Source: CAYILR01 sp964364175 (GTDB taxonomy: Bacteria > Bdellovibrionota > UBA1018). Taken from it: DNA of 64,000 nucleotides. Below the pieces are notes generated by a model. That model saw only the letters and a program-made list of their open reading frames with translations. It was not told the DNA's origin and ran no database searches. The stretch is taken from assembly GCA_964364175.1 (NCBI GenBank), contig CAYILR010000019.1, positions 1-64,000 on the forward strand, written 5' to 3'. A program made the position numbers and the translations under genes. Positions 17,080-25,531 of the stretch are shown piece after piece. How positions within the stretch are numbered: position 1 is the stretch's first letter; each line of letters starts with the position of its first letter.

Positions 17080-18251
17080 AGAGGCAAGCTTCCGTTCCAA
17101 TGGCAATGAGGTTCAAGGCTGACGTCTTCTGCAGGGCATCCCAGCAAGCGACGGATTTGTGGGTGGTTTCCAAAAATTTTTCGAATGCGCTGAACAGGAT
17201 CAGGGTGAGCGCTGGTGTCAGCGTCGTGGAGGGAATCCCCTTCGTCTTCGCAAAGGTCACGAACCGAATTGATGGCAGCTGCCCGGATTTGCGCGGGATC
17301 GAATTCTTGCGCATATTTTGCGAGTGCTTTGGCGGTCACTTGCACAGCAATCCAATCAGCAAAAGTTTCTGAGAGCTGATCATCGCTTTCGCAGTTTCCG
17401 TTCGGTCTGGAAATTTTTTGGTCGACGAAGCATTGGGTGAGGCGGTTGTAAGCTGGGAATGACCAGCCGAGATTTTTGAGTTCGCAGGGATCGATGGAGT
17501 GGCCGAGTTCGTGTGTAATCGTGAAAACTAGATTGAACCAAGACCGTACGGCCATGATAAAGGCCCCTCCCACGCGCATTCGAAGTTTGGCGCTCTCGGT
17601 CCTTTCAAAATAAACATCCATTTTTGTAAAGAGGTCGGGTTCGTCATCGTAGATGGAGGCGGGTGGTGGAAATTGTAATTCGACCGAGTGAATTCGTTCG
17701 ATGATTAATTTTTTGTCTGAATCACTGAAAAGGTTTTCGGGCTCTTCACGAATGAGAGCTTCAAGCGTGGTTTTGACCCAATCAAAGGTGGCTCGAAAAC
17801 GATCGGTACGTTTTTTTGTATAGAGTTGTTTTGCGAGTTCATCATCGACTTGCTCCGGGCTCCAATCTGGATGTTTGCGGATGATGTCTTCGTATTTTCT
17901 GAGCGCCATGAGCTCACCGTCGATATCGCGGTAGACAACTCCGGTGGGATCTCGGGTTACCCCTTTTTTGCGACAAACTGAGGCATAGAGATCGTCGCAG
18001 AATTTTTGATTGGGAATACTCTGCGCTGGACTTCGTTGTACAGAGTTGCCGGTGTGCGCGGAAATTGTCTCTCCTTCAGAGGAGTACGGTCGGGGAGCGG
18101 GTTGGAGAAAAAACGAAGTCATTCCCCAGGCATTGAGAGAAACACACACGACCATGGCTCGGTATCCGTACCGTCGCCAGAGTCTGCGGAAGTATTTCTC
18201 CCAAAAGCTGCGCCTCTTGATGAGACGCCGCATTCGTCCTTTGAATGCCAT
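17076..18251 (-). CDS. Membrane-anchored gluzincin-type metalloprotease
   Basis: 391 aa. A basic N-terminus and one membrane segment (about residues 30-46, YGYRAMVVCVSLNAWG) precede a periplasmic domain. The zinc motif HELGHSIDP lies near residue 245, and LSETFADWIAVQV about 50 residues later would give the third ligand. The ending HPDPVQRIRKIFGNHPQIRR recalls M13/neprilysin-type peptidases, so a gluzincin endopeptidase is likely; the exact family is uncertain. AGGAG lies 6 nt before the ATG. It is translationally coupled to the small secreted protein downstream. Confidence 0.75.
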   Translation of the reverse strand: MAFKGRMRRLIKRRSFWEKYFRRLWRRYGYRAMVVCVSLNAWGMTSFFLQPAPRPYSSEGETISAHTGNSVQRSPAQSIPNQKFCDDLYASVCRKKGVTRDPTGVVYRDIDGELMALRKYEDIIRKHPDWSPEQVDDELAKQLYTKKRTDRFRATFDWVKTTLEALIREEPENLFSDSDKKLIIERIHSVELQFPPPASIYDDEPDLFTKMDVYFERTESAKLRMRVGGAFIMAVRSWFNLVFTITHELGHSIDPCELKNLGWSFPAYNRLTQCFVDQKISRPNGNCESDDQLSETFADWIAVQVTAKALAKYAQEFDPAQIRAAAINSVRDLCEDEGDSLHDADTSAHPDPVQRIRKIFGNHPQIRRLLGCPAEDVSLEPHCHWNGSLPL

Positions 18252-18290
18252 TAGCTCCTATCCTTGGAACTGGTTGTCTACAGTGGCGCT

Positions 18291-19088
18291 TTAGAATACT
18301 GATGTGAAGATCTTGACGATGAAGACTACAAGCGCCGCCACTCCTGCCATAATCATCCCAAATAGTAGAAGGTTTGGGAACAGGGCAATTACGGTGGCGC
18401 GCGTGGCACTGACTCGGTAAACCGTTTTAGCGCCTATGATGCTGATGATGATCGAAAGCACCGTGCTAAAAAATGGACCGACAATGGGAATGATCGAAAA
18501 AAGTGACGCTGCGCTGCTGTAGCAGATGATTCGGACCGCAGATTCGTAAGGAATTTGACGGGGGGATCCGTTTTTTTCCGGATCGACCAAGATTCGGGCG
18601 CCTGCATACACAAAGAGGGATAAAAAAAGAATGGAGAAGAGCGTGGTGAATGGATCGAGCAAAACGGATCCGGTGCCGACGATCCAGGGCATGACATGTT
18701 GCTGAAGATTTTCGAGAGTTTGGGCACGTTCAAAAGGATCCGACTCAGAAATATCACCAGCAATTTGGATCAATGATTTGAAATAGTGCGAAAAAGATGA
18801 GCCGAGAGTGGATTTCCAAAGATAGGAGGATGCGCTCCCAATCCAGTGGGTCACGAGTGCAAAGGTCAGAGGGCGTGAAAATCCGTCAGACAGAGGCATC
18901 GTGCGAAAAAATTCGGAGGGCTGTGTGAGGATTTTTTTAAGATCAGAAAAATAAGCCTGAATCCACGAGAAGGCAGACTGCACAGGCTGTGGCATCGCGG
19001 GAGCGAGAGGTTGGTCATATCCACAAGTGGGGCAGGGCCCGATCAAAACATCACCGAATTCGTGAGCGCATCGAGCGCAGACTTTCAT
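18291..19088 (-). CDS. Zinc-ribbon Yip1-like membrane protein
   Basis: 265 aa from the ATG at 19088, which forms an ATGA overlap with the DUF4340 gene. The longer frame to 19220 is rejected because it lies inside that gene. The first 20 residues form a zinc ribbon (CARCAHEFGD and CPTCGYD), followed by a linker and a Yip1-type domain of about five membrane helices containing LTQPSEFFRTMP, a typical Yip1 entry motif. The bacterial function is unknown. Its place after the ABC exporter genes suggests an envelope role. Confidence 0.75.
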   Translation of the reverse strand: MKVCARCAHEFGDVLIGPCPTCGYDQPLAPAMPQPVQSAFSWIQAYFSDLKKILTQPSEFFRTMPLSDGFSRPLTFALVTHWIGSASSYLWKSTLGSSFSHYFKSLIQIAGDISESDPFERAQTLENLQQHVMPWIVGTGSVLLDPFTTLFSILFLSLFVYAGARILVDPEKNGSPRQIPYESAVRIICYSSAASLFSIIPIVGPFFSTVLSIIISIIGAKTVYRVSATRATVIALFPNLLLFGMIMAGVAALVVFIVKIFTSVF

Positions 19089-20578
19089 TTCTTCACAGCT
19101 TTCATCGCGAAGTAATCTTGGCCAGTGGGCAGATTGTCCTTGAGGAAGTCGTCCATCAAGAAAGCCTCGTTTCGGGAGGAGAGAAGATCTTTGGAGTAGA
19201 TTTTTTCGCCACTTTTCCAAAGCACAAATTTTCGTTTAAGTGCGCCTTTGTCATCCGTGAGAGCAACGGTCAGTCCTAGATTTTGCCCGCTGGGAACTTG
19301 GCTTCCTGCAAGGAATCCTTTGATCTTCGAATTAGTCAGGCGATCCAAAAAGATTTGAACTTTTTCAGCGTCGGCCTCAGCTTTGCCGGCTTCCAATATC
19401 CATTTTGATCCATCGTGTGAGACGACCAGGGGAACTTTTCCCAGGTCCTTGCCTTCGAGTGTGATTTTTTTGGTTGTGAAGCGATCCACCGATGTGACCA
19501 GTTTGGTCATTCTCAAATCTTGGGCGGAGCGATTGACTCGATCCAGTGAAGAATAGTCCAACTCAAACAGGGGGGTGGCATTCGAGAGTGCGGCGTAAAG
19601 CAAGGGGAGCTTGTTTTTGGGGCCTATTTTTTTCTCGTAGAATTGGATCGTGAGTTGCTCTGATTTTTTCTCAGAAGGTGTTTTTTCAGCCTCTGTTTGC
19701 ACCACTTCTCGAGTAAGTTTCAAGTTCAAGCTGGGGGTTGCCCCCATGAGCGCCAGCTTTGCCCGTGGGTCAGCCTTGGATTCGGAGACAAAAGATTTGG
19801 CTTGGAGGTACGAAATGGCTGTAATCAGTCCATCGATGTTTTCCAAATCACCGGCCAGCCCGTCAACGGTCCACTGGTTTTCTTTTTTAGCAGCAGTGTA
19901 TTTTCCTTTGGGCCCTGAAGATTGAAGCTCGAGAACTTGATGGGTGCTCAGTGCCAAGAGTTTTTTGTCGCGCCACCAAGTCATGTCCTTGTCAAAGTTG
20001 GCTTTGACGTATCCTGGGATCAAAATGATTTTGCCTTTTTGATTGGAGCTTTGCGCGAACATCGCGTCTCCGATGGGGTGCATTTCACCGAATTGCAGAG
20101 TGACGATTTTGTCTTTCAGAGAATTCGATGCGATTTCAATGCGATTTTGATCTGAGATCCCATATTGTTTGAGGAGTTTTTCTTTTTTCTCGGGAGTCTC
20201 GGTGCTCAGATCAATCGTTTCACTCGGAGCAAGATAATTGAGAGATGAAAGAAGAGCGTTTACGTTGGTTTCGTCTGCCTTGATTTGCGTGGGTTCGGTG
20301 ATTTCCCATTTGGATTGATCACCGGGCTTGCAGAGTTTGGAATCCAGGTCCATGCAGCGGAAAACGGTGGCCTTGCCTGATTTGACCAAACGAATGGAAG
20401 AAACAGGCATATCCTTCAGGCCAAAAACTTTTTTGCTGTTCTCCTCCTGGTCTTCTTTTTCTGGGCGGTGTTTGAACTCCAACCACCAGGTCACTGACCC
20501 GAGACAAAACAGCGCGACCGAAAGTGCCAGGGGTTTCAGCCAATTGACCTTAGAGTGTGCGCTGCTCGTATTTTTCAT
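19085..20578 (-). CDS. DUF4340 domain protein
   Basis: 497 aa starting at the ATG at 20578, one base after the preceding stop, with AGGAG upstream. One membrane segment (about residues 12-32, PLALSVALFCLGSVTWWLEF) anchors a large periplasmic domain with two DUF4340-like repeats (KWEITEPTQIKADETNVNALL and, later, VDGLAGDLENIDGLI). DUF4340 proteins commonly follow Gld-type ABC exporters, as here, and are assumed to be part of that machinery. The biochemical role is unknown. Confidence 0.82.
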   Translation of the reverse strand: MKNTSSAHSKVNWLKPLALSVALFCLGSVTWWLEFKHRPEKEDQEENSKKVFGLKDMPVSSIRLVKSGKATVFRCMDLDSKLCKPGDQSKWEITEPTQIKADETNVNALLSSLNYLAPSETIDLSTETPEKKEKLLKQYGISDQNRIEIASNSLKDKIVTLQFGEMHPIGDAMFAQSSNQKGKIILIPGYVKANFDKDMTWWRDKKLLALSTHQVLELQSSGPKGKYTAAKKENQWTVDGLAGDLENIDGLITAISYLQAKSFVSESKADPRAKLALMGATPSLNLKLTREVVQTEAEKTPSEKKSEQLTIQFYEKKIGPKNKLPLLYAALSNATPLFELDYSSLDRVNRSAQDLRMTKLVTSVDRFTTKKITLEGKDLGKVPLVVSHDGSKWILEAGKAEADAEKVQIFLDRLTNSKIKGFLAGSQVPSGQNLGLTVALTDDKGALKRKFVLWKSGEKIYSKDLLSSRNEAFLMDDFLKDNLPTGQDYFAMKAVKK

Positions 20579-20579
20579 A

Positions 20580-22127
20580 CTAGAGTCTTCTCCTGTAGGC
20601 CCAAATTCCAATTCCGCTTGCTGCGACGAGCAACGGAATAGCAATGACCGTGATCAGGAAAATCAAGATTCCTTGCTTCTGCGTCAGCTCAATTTTGCCA
20701 GGTCCGTCTTCTTTGGTGCGGATCGAAATCATCGATTCGTCTTCCATCAACCAGCTGACGGCGTTGGCGAAAAAATCCAGGTTTCCGCCGAAGCGGGCAT
20801 ATTGATTGGTAGCAAAGCTAGATGATCCAAAAACCACGATGCGTGTGTTCTTTGTCGCTTTGGCATCCTTAGCTTTTCCATTCACAGCTACTGCGACATT
20901 GAGAGGCCCCATGGCGTCTACGCCGGGATTGGGTTGAATGGGTTTTGCGGCTTTCAGGCTGGCGAGATCGGTTTCGCCCCAGCTTTTTTCCGTGGTTTGT
21001 GCAATCCATTCAACCGTGGTTCCGGTAGGTGCGCCTGTCATGATTTCAAGAGGTCTTGAAAATGGGAAGTAGCAGGTGCCTTGGAATCCTGCGGTGATGG
21101 GGTTGGTTTTGGAGTAAATCGCGACCAGTGGAACTGAAGCATCGACGCCCATCATTCGTGACATCGGGTCAACGATGAGTGCGTTTTTTGGTTTGACGTA
21201 CCAAGCTTCCAAGACTTTGAAGAGCTCACCGAGTTGCTCCTGTCCACCTAGATTCAAATCAATCGCGGCCAACAATCGTCCTCCGCCATTGAGATACATT
21301 TCCAAAAATTTCACTTCCTGAGGGAACAAAGCTTTGGACGGACCTGCCAGAATCAAAGCGTCGCAATCGGAGGAGAGAGTTCCGCCCTGAGCGAGATTGA
21401 TTTCTTTGACGACGTAGGATTGGCTCTCGAGAGTTTTGCGAATCGAATCGTAGCCATCGGCTTCCGGAGATTTGAAACTTTTTTCTCCGTGTCCCATGAC
21501 AGCACAGGCTGTCTGAGTTTTGTCTTTGAGCAATTTGATCAGGGCGTTCGTGAGTTTTTCCTCGGTGACGTCTTCGACTTTGGATTCTTTGGTTCCAAAG
21601 GTGAGCAGCAAAGTACCATATTTTTTAATCCCTGCTTGTTTAGCGCGTGTGGGTTCTTTGTCAGGATCTATGTATTCTACTTCGAATTTTGGGTTCAGTC
21701 CCTGGAAGTTATCCATGAGCGGCTTGACTTGCTCGCGTTGGTTGACCTTGGAATAATAGACTGCTTTCACAGGTTGCTTGAGCTCTTTGATGACTTTGCT
21801 GCTCTGATCCGCCAGAGTGTGGATTTTGTTTTTGGTCAGATCCAATTTTTGTGGATAACGGTTGGCGAGGAAGTTCAAAACCCCGATGATGCTGATGACC
21901 AAGACCGCGGAGACGATCGTGTTGAGTCCAAAAGCTGCTGAACGCCCTTTGAACGAAGCACGGTAGAGATAAATCAAGCTGCCGAAAGACGAAAAGAAAA
22001 GCACCAGGGCGGCAATGAGCAGCCACATGTACTCAGCATAGGCCAACCGGACAAAGAGCAAGAAGAGTCCGAAAACAACGGTCGCGATCCACAAATAGGC
22101 TTTGTTATTATTTTGAGAAGGTTTCAT
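20580..22127 (-). CDS. GldG-like ABC transporter auxiliary protein
   Basis: 515 aa. Two or three N-terminal membrane helices (residues 10-85) are followed by LDLTKNKIHTLADQSSKVIK, the hallmark of GldG / ABC_transp_aux proteins. A periplasmic domain with a Rossmann-like half (DALILAGPSKALFPQEVKFL) comes next, and the C-terminus has a last membrane helix near LIFLITVIAIPLLVAASGIG. In Bacteroidetes GldG works with GldA and GldF in gliding and secretion; in other phyla the same trio is of unknown purpose. It starts 6 nt after the permease gene. Confidence 0.87.
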   Translation of the reverse strand: MKPSQNNNKAYLWIATVVFGLFLLFVRLAYAEYMWLLIAALVLFFSSFGSLIYLYRASFKGRSAAFGLNTIVSAVLVISIIGVLNFLANRYPQKLDLTKNKIHTLADQSSKVIKELKQPVKAVYYSKVNQREQVKPLMDNFQGLNPKFEVEYIDPDKEPTRAKQAGIKKYGTLLLTFGTKESKVEDVTEEKLTNALIKLLKDKTQTACAVMGHGEKSFKSPEADGYDSIRKTLESQSYVVKEINLAQGGTLSSDCDALILAGPSKALFPQEVKFLEMYLNGGGRLLAAIDLNLGGQEQLGELFKVLEAWYVKPKNALIVDPMSRMMGVDASVPLVAIYSKTNPITAGFQGTCYFPFSRPLEIMTGAPTGTTVEWIAQTTEKSWGETDLASLKAAKPIQPNPGVDAMGPLNVAVAVNGKAKDAKATKNTRIVVFGSSSFATNQYARFGGNLDFFANAVSWLMEDESMISIRTKEDGPGKIELTQKQGILIFLITVIAIPLLVAASGIGIWAYRRRL

Positions 22128-22133
22128 TTCAAA

Positions 22134-22898
22134 TTATCTCCAACGATAAGAATCGAGTACGCGGTGAGTGAGGTACAGGCAGATTCCTGCGAACGACAGA
22201 TAGTAAAAAATATCAGACGTGTTCAAGATGCCCTGGCTGAAGTTATTATAGTGACCGATCAGCGATAGATAAGTCAGGATGTCACTCCAAACCGGACCCG
22301 AGTTTTGTGCGGCCCAGCTGATCAACCAAAAGAACAGTCCCACGCTGAATGTCAACGCGCCTGCGACGATTTGGTTCTCGGTCATTGAGGAAAAAAGCAC
22401 GCCCAGCGCCAAGTAGCAGGCAGCCAAGAGTGACGTTCCGACATAGCTGGTAAAGACCGGGCCGATGTCTGGATTGCCCGTCATGAAAAGAATGATGGGG
22501 TAAACCAAAGTCAGGAGCAGCATGGTTTTGACCAGCATTGCGGCAGACAGGAATTTTCCCAGGACAATTTCCCAGAGACGTATCGGCGAAGTCATCAGGA
22601 GTTCAAGGGTGTGCTGCTTGCGCTCCTCGGCCAGCAATCTCATGGTGATGAACGGAACTAAAAAGAGCAGAATCACGTTCATGTTCCCGTAAAGGGGGCG
22701 AAGAATCCCTTCGGTAATGCTCACGCCTTTTCCCATGTTGAACTGCTGGTACTGCATGTTTTGCAGATTGAAATAGGACAGGTTATTGAAAAACATCCAT
22801 CCCATGATGGTTAGAAATCCCGCAATCACGATGTAGGCGATGGGGGATGTGAAATAGGATTTATAATCGCGCCAAGCGATATTCCATGCATTTTTCAT
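22134..22898 (-). CDS. ABC-2 type permease, GldF-like
   Basis: 254 aa with six predicted membrane helices. The start NAWNIAWRDYKSYFTSPIAY and the following VPFITMRLLAEERKQHTLELL match the ABC-2 permeases paired with GldG-like proteins. The first helix pair carries a periplasmic loop around residues 40-60. It overlaps the ATPase gene by 4 nt (ATGA at 22895-22898), so the two products are probably made in matched amounts. Confidence 0.9.
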   Translation of the reverse strand: MKNAWNIAWRDYKSYFTSPIAYIVIAGFLTIMGWMFFNNLSYFNLQNMQYQQFNMGKGVSITEGILRPLYGNMNVILLFLVPFITMRLLAEERKQHTLELLMTSPIRLWEIVLGKFLSAAMLVKTMLLLTLVYPIILFMTGNPDIGPVFTSYVGTSLLAACYLALGVLFSSMTENQIVAGALTFSVGLFFWLISWAAQNSGPVWSDILTYLSLIGHYNNFSQGILNTSDIFYYLSFAGICLYLTHRVLDSYRWR

Positions 22899-23833
22899 TG
22901 AAGCACCTCGTGTTTTTCGTCCGTCGTGAGTTGCAGGAAAACATCCTCAAGACTGATTCGTTCAGCACTGAATTCCAAAACGCCCATGCCCGATTGCACG
23001 GCTGTTTGTACGATTTGATCCCGGATCTCGGTTACGCCTGGATGGATTTCTACTGTAATTTTTTCGCCATCCTTGTGAACGTCGCTGATTCCATTGATTT
23101 TTTTAATGGCACTGACGCCGTCGGAAGATGGATTTTTCACATATAAAGAATAGATCAATCCTTTTTTCAGGCGGGTGGTGAGCCGGTCAATGGTGTCTTC
23201 TGCAACGATGCGTCCTTTGTTGATGACAATAATGCGCTGGCAGGTTGCGGTGACTTCCGGCAAAATATGCGAACTCAAGATGACCGTGTGATCGCCCGCG
23301 AGGCTTTTGATCAGCTCGCGGATTTCAATGATTTGCTTGGGGTCGAGACCGACGGTGGGTTCGTCCAGAATCAGGACTTGCGGATTGTGCAGTAATGCCT
23401 GCGCCAATCCCACGCGCTGACGATAGCCTTTGGAGAGATTGCCGATGAGACGGCCGCTGACGTCGCCCAATCCGGTTTTTTCAATCGAGGTGCTGACCGC
23501 TGTTTTGAGCTGAGCACGGGGGACCTGGTGCATTTGCCCAGCGAAATCCAGATAGTCGCGAACTTTCATTTCGAGATAGACCGGGGGGGTTTCGGGCAAG
23601 TAGCCAACGTTTCTTTTTACGTCGAGTGCTTGTTCGAAAACGTCGAATCCAGCGACGCTTGCGGAACCCTCGGAGGCAGGCATGAACCCAGTCAGGATTT
23701 TCATCGTCGTGCTTTTTCCAGCCCCGTTTGGACCCAAAAAGCCTACGATTTCCCCTTTTTTGACATGGAAACTGAGATCATTCACGGCAGTTCTCGTGCC
23801 GTAAATTTTGGTCAGATGCGAAACTTGGATCAT
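22895..23833 (-). CDS. ABC transporter ATP-binding protein, GldA-like
   Basis: 312 aa. Walker A is GPNGAGKST (near residue 35), the signature LSKGYRQRVGLAQAL, Walker B VLILDEPTVGLD, and the switch His in SSHILPEVTA. The C-terminal 90 residues form the extra domain found in exporter ATPases of this type. It is the first gene of the long minus-strand unit and powers the GldF-like permease. The promoter at 23905-23932 leaves a leader of about 65 nt. Confidence 0.93.
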   Translation of the reverse strand: MIQVSHLTKIYGTRTAVNDLSFHVKKGEIVGFLGPNGAGKSTTMKILTGFMPASEGSASVAGFDVFEQALDVKRNVGYLPETPPVYLEMKVRDYLDFAGQMHQVPRAQLKTAVSTSIEKTGLGDVSGRLIGNLSKGYRQRVGLAQALLHNPQVLILDEPTVGLDPKQIIEIRELIKSLAGDHTVILSSHILPEVTATCQRIIVINKGRIVAEDTIDRLTTRLKKGLIYSLYVKNPSSDGVSAIKKINGISDVHKDGEKITVEIHPGVTEIRDQIVQTAVQSGMGVLEFSAERISLEDVFLQLTTDEKHEVLQ

Positions 23834-23893
23834 TGTAGAGATCTCCGCTGGTTTATCGTGTTGCTTATCGTGGCGCGAGCCACTTTTTTTTTG

Positions 23894-23932
23894 AATTGCT
23901 CCTCAATATAGGGCGAGCAATTTAAATGTCAA
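23894..23932 (-). promoter_or_regulatory. Near-consensus promoter with an inverted repeat over the -10
   Basis: On the minus strand TTGACA (23927-23932) and TATATT (23905-23910) are 16 bases apart, at 6/6 and 5/6 consensus. An 8-bp perfect inverted repeat, AATTGCTC/GAGCAATT (23894-23901 with 23915-23922), straddles the -10 box and would suit a dimeric repressor. In the leader, TTATCGTG occurs twice (23853-23860 and 23865-23872), and a 5-bp hairpin (about 23870-23883) flanks an A/T run. This likely drives the ABC exporter genes and the genes downstream. Confidence 0.65.
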
Positions 23933-24047
23933 GAACGGTGGCGCTGCGTCAAACGAAGTGGAAGGAGATGCCGTTGCTGAGAGCCTGGATAAATGACTTT
24001 TTTAAAACAGAAATTATAGATATTCTCGCAGCAGGAGGAATTTTGAA

Positions 24048-24479
24048 ATGAAGAAACTTGGGTGGACTTTTTTTGCGGCGGCTTTGACGATTATGGCTAC
24101 GGATTTTGTGATTCACGGTTGGATCATGAAATCGACCTATCAAGCGACAGCACATTTGTGGCGTCCTGAAGCAGAAATGCCTCAGTACATGGTTTGGATG
24201 TTCGGGGGCCAGCTTCTGACGGCTTTGCTTTTTACCTGGATTTTTTCGTACGGCTATCAGGGCAAGGGGTGGATGGAAGGTGTTCGCTACGGGCTGCTGA
24301 TCGGTGCTTTTGAGGCGGGTCATCAGATGATGATGTACGCCGTGAGCCCCTATGACATGACTTTGCTGATGTCTTGGATTTTCTGGGGCGTTCTTCAAAC
24401 CGTGGTGGTCGGAGTGGTGGCTGCTTGGGTTTGGGGCAAATGGTGGACGGGTACATCACCGACTGCCAGCCATGCTTGA
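24048..24479 (+). CDS. Small four-helix membrane protein, unknown family
   Basis: 143 aa with four predicted membrane helices (about residues 4-24, 46-66, 76-98 and 108-130). AGGAGGA lies 8 nt before the ATG, a strong ribosome site. Trp and Met are frequent, and polar residues inside the helices (HGW, EAGHQMMMY) might form a functional site. I do not recognise it. It stands alone on the plus strand between the ABC exporter promoter and a terminator hairpin. Confidence 0.75.
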   Translation: MKKLGWTFFAAALTIMATDFVIHGWIMKSTYQATAHLWRPEAEMPQYMVWMFGGQLLTALLFTWIFSYGYQGKGWMEGVRYGLLIGAFEAGHQMMMYAVSPYDMTLLMSWIFWGVLQTVVVGVVAAWVWGKWWTGTSPTASHA

Positions 24480-24501
24480 TTGTTCTTTGTGAACTAACCG
24501 A

Positions 24502-24536
24502 GGCTCCAGCTTCAATACAAAATGAAAGCTGGAGCC
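24502..24536. terminator. Bidirectional hairpin between convergent genes
   Basis: An 11-bp perfect stem (GGCTCCAGCTT, 24502-24512, with 24526-24536) and a 13-nt loop sit between the stops of the convergent genes at 24479 and 24542. T-rich flanks are weak, so it may work in both directions with modest efficiency. Confidence 0.7.
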
Positions 24537-24541
24537 CTGCT

Positions 24542-24994
24542 TTAACCCGAGAGAGCGACCCAGGCTCCGGCGAGTGTAATGATCGAACCCGCGATGCGTT
24601 GAAGCGAAGGGGTGATCCCCTCAACGGCGTAATCCCAGAGCATTCCCCCGCCGAGTTGAATGGCGATGACTATGGCCAGGACTTTGAGGACGCCGATTTT
24701 TCCAATGGCTACGGGCATGGATAGGATGATGAGGAATCCGCAGACACCGGGGATCAGAATCCACCAGCGGGACATGGCCTGAGAGAGTGTGCTTGAGGTG
24801 GGTCTAAAAGTATCCGGCACCCATTCTGGGTAGAGTCGAGTGATCAGCAGCAATCCAACGCTCAAGGCCAGGGAAATAATGCAATTTGCGGTCAGAATTG
24901 TTCCCATCGACAGGGTGTGTGAAATTCGGTGGTTGAGTCCGTTTTGAAGGACGATCGAAAGGCCGACAATGACAGAAAGAAGGATCGGTAACAT
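24542..24994 (-). CDS. DMT-type transporter, YdcZ/DUF606 family
   Basis: 150 aa with five predicted membrane helices. The N-terminal GLSIVLQNGLNHRISHTLSMGT and the C-terminal QLGGGMLWDYAVEGITPSL..RIAGSIITLAGAWVAL match the DUF606 (YdcZ) half-size drug/metabolite transporters, which probably work as dimers. The substrate is unknown. It faces the four-helix membrane protein across a terminator hairpin. Confidence 0.85.
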   Translation of the reverse strand: MLPILLSVIVGLSIVLQNGLNHRISHTLSMGTILTANCIISLALSVGLLLITRLYPEWVPDTFRPTSSTLSQAMSRWWILIPGVCGFLIILSMPVAIGKIGVLKVLAIVIAIQLGGGMLWDYAVEGITPSLQRIAGSIITLAGAWVALSG

Positions 24995-25120
24995 AGGCCG
25001 ATTGTGGGGGCAGTTTTTCCGGAGTGCAAGGGCAAAAATCAGAACAAAATATTGATTATTTTTATTTTTTATGTAATAAGTCTAATCGAAGCTCCGTATT
25101 GGATTTACAAGGAGATTGCT

Positions 25121-25522
25121 TTGAAAAAAATCGTATTAGTTGTTTTAGGTGTGTTTTCTTTGTCTTCGCTGAATGCTCATGCAGGTGTTTTTGGTGGGCT
25201 TCCCAACGCTATTGTTACGACCGGTGGAGTTTCTGTGGGTTTGGGAGCGGCTGTGATGGGTGGAAATCCTGTTGCGGGTGCTGCGTCTATTGTGGGTGGA
25301 CTGATCTCCATCGTTATGTGTGTGAACGAGATGGACAAGAGAATTGCCTACGTCCAGCAAGATGCGCTGGATTATGCTCTAGGCGGTGAATTGAGTCCGG
25401 CGTTAGCAGAAATGATCCAAGATTTGCGCGATCGCGCTGAAGCAGAACAGGTGAGTGATGTCGCTCTTGCTTCGGATTCAGAAATTGCCGCAGCTTTGAT
25501 TGCTGTCAATTTCGGTTCTTAA
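25121..25522 (+). CDS. Secreted Gly/Ala-rich small protein
   Basis: 133 aa beginning at the TTG at 25121, chosen because AAGGAG lies 7 nt upstream and the next residues (KKIVLVVLGVFSLSSLNAHA) form a clean signal peptide. An in-frame extension to 25004 lacks these features. The mature protein has a hydrophobic Gly/Ala stretch (VGLGAAVMGGNPVAGAASIVGG), then a helical acidic tail (ALAEMIQDLRDRAEAEQ). It could insert into a membrane. Family not recognised. Confidence 0.65.
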   Translation: MKKIVLVVLGVFSLSSLNAHAGVFGGLPNAIVTTGGVSVGLGAAVMGGNPVAGAASIVGGLISIVMCVNEMDKRIAYVQQDALDYALGGELSPALAEMIQDLRDRAEAEQVSDVALASDSEIAAALIAVNFGS

Positions 25523-25531
25523 TTTCAGATA

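Noticed and set aside
23870..23893. Plus-strand terminator (hairpin then eight T) in the ABC operon leader
   Set aside because: No plus-strand gene lies ahead of it. The stem is only 5 bp; it may matter for the leader, but I would not call it a terminator.
25004..25120. Longer start for the secreted Gly/Ala-rich protein
   Set aside because: The TTG at 25121 has AAGGAG and opens directly into a signal peptide; the extension has an upstream hydrophobic run but no ribosome site.
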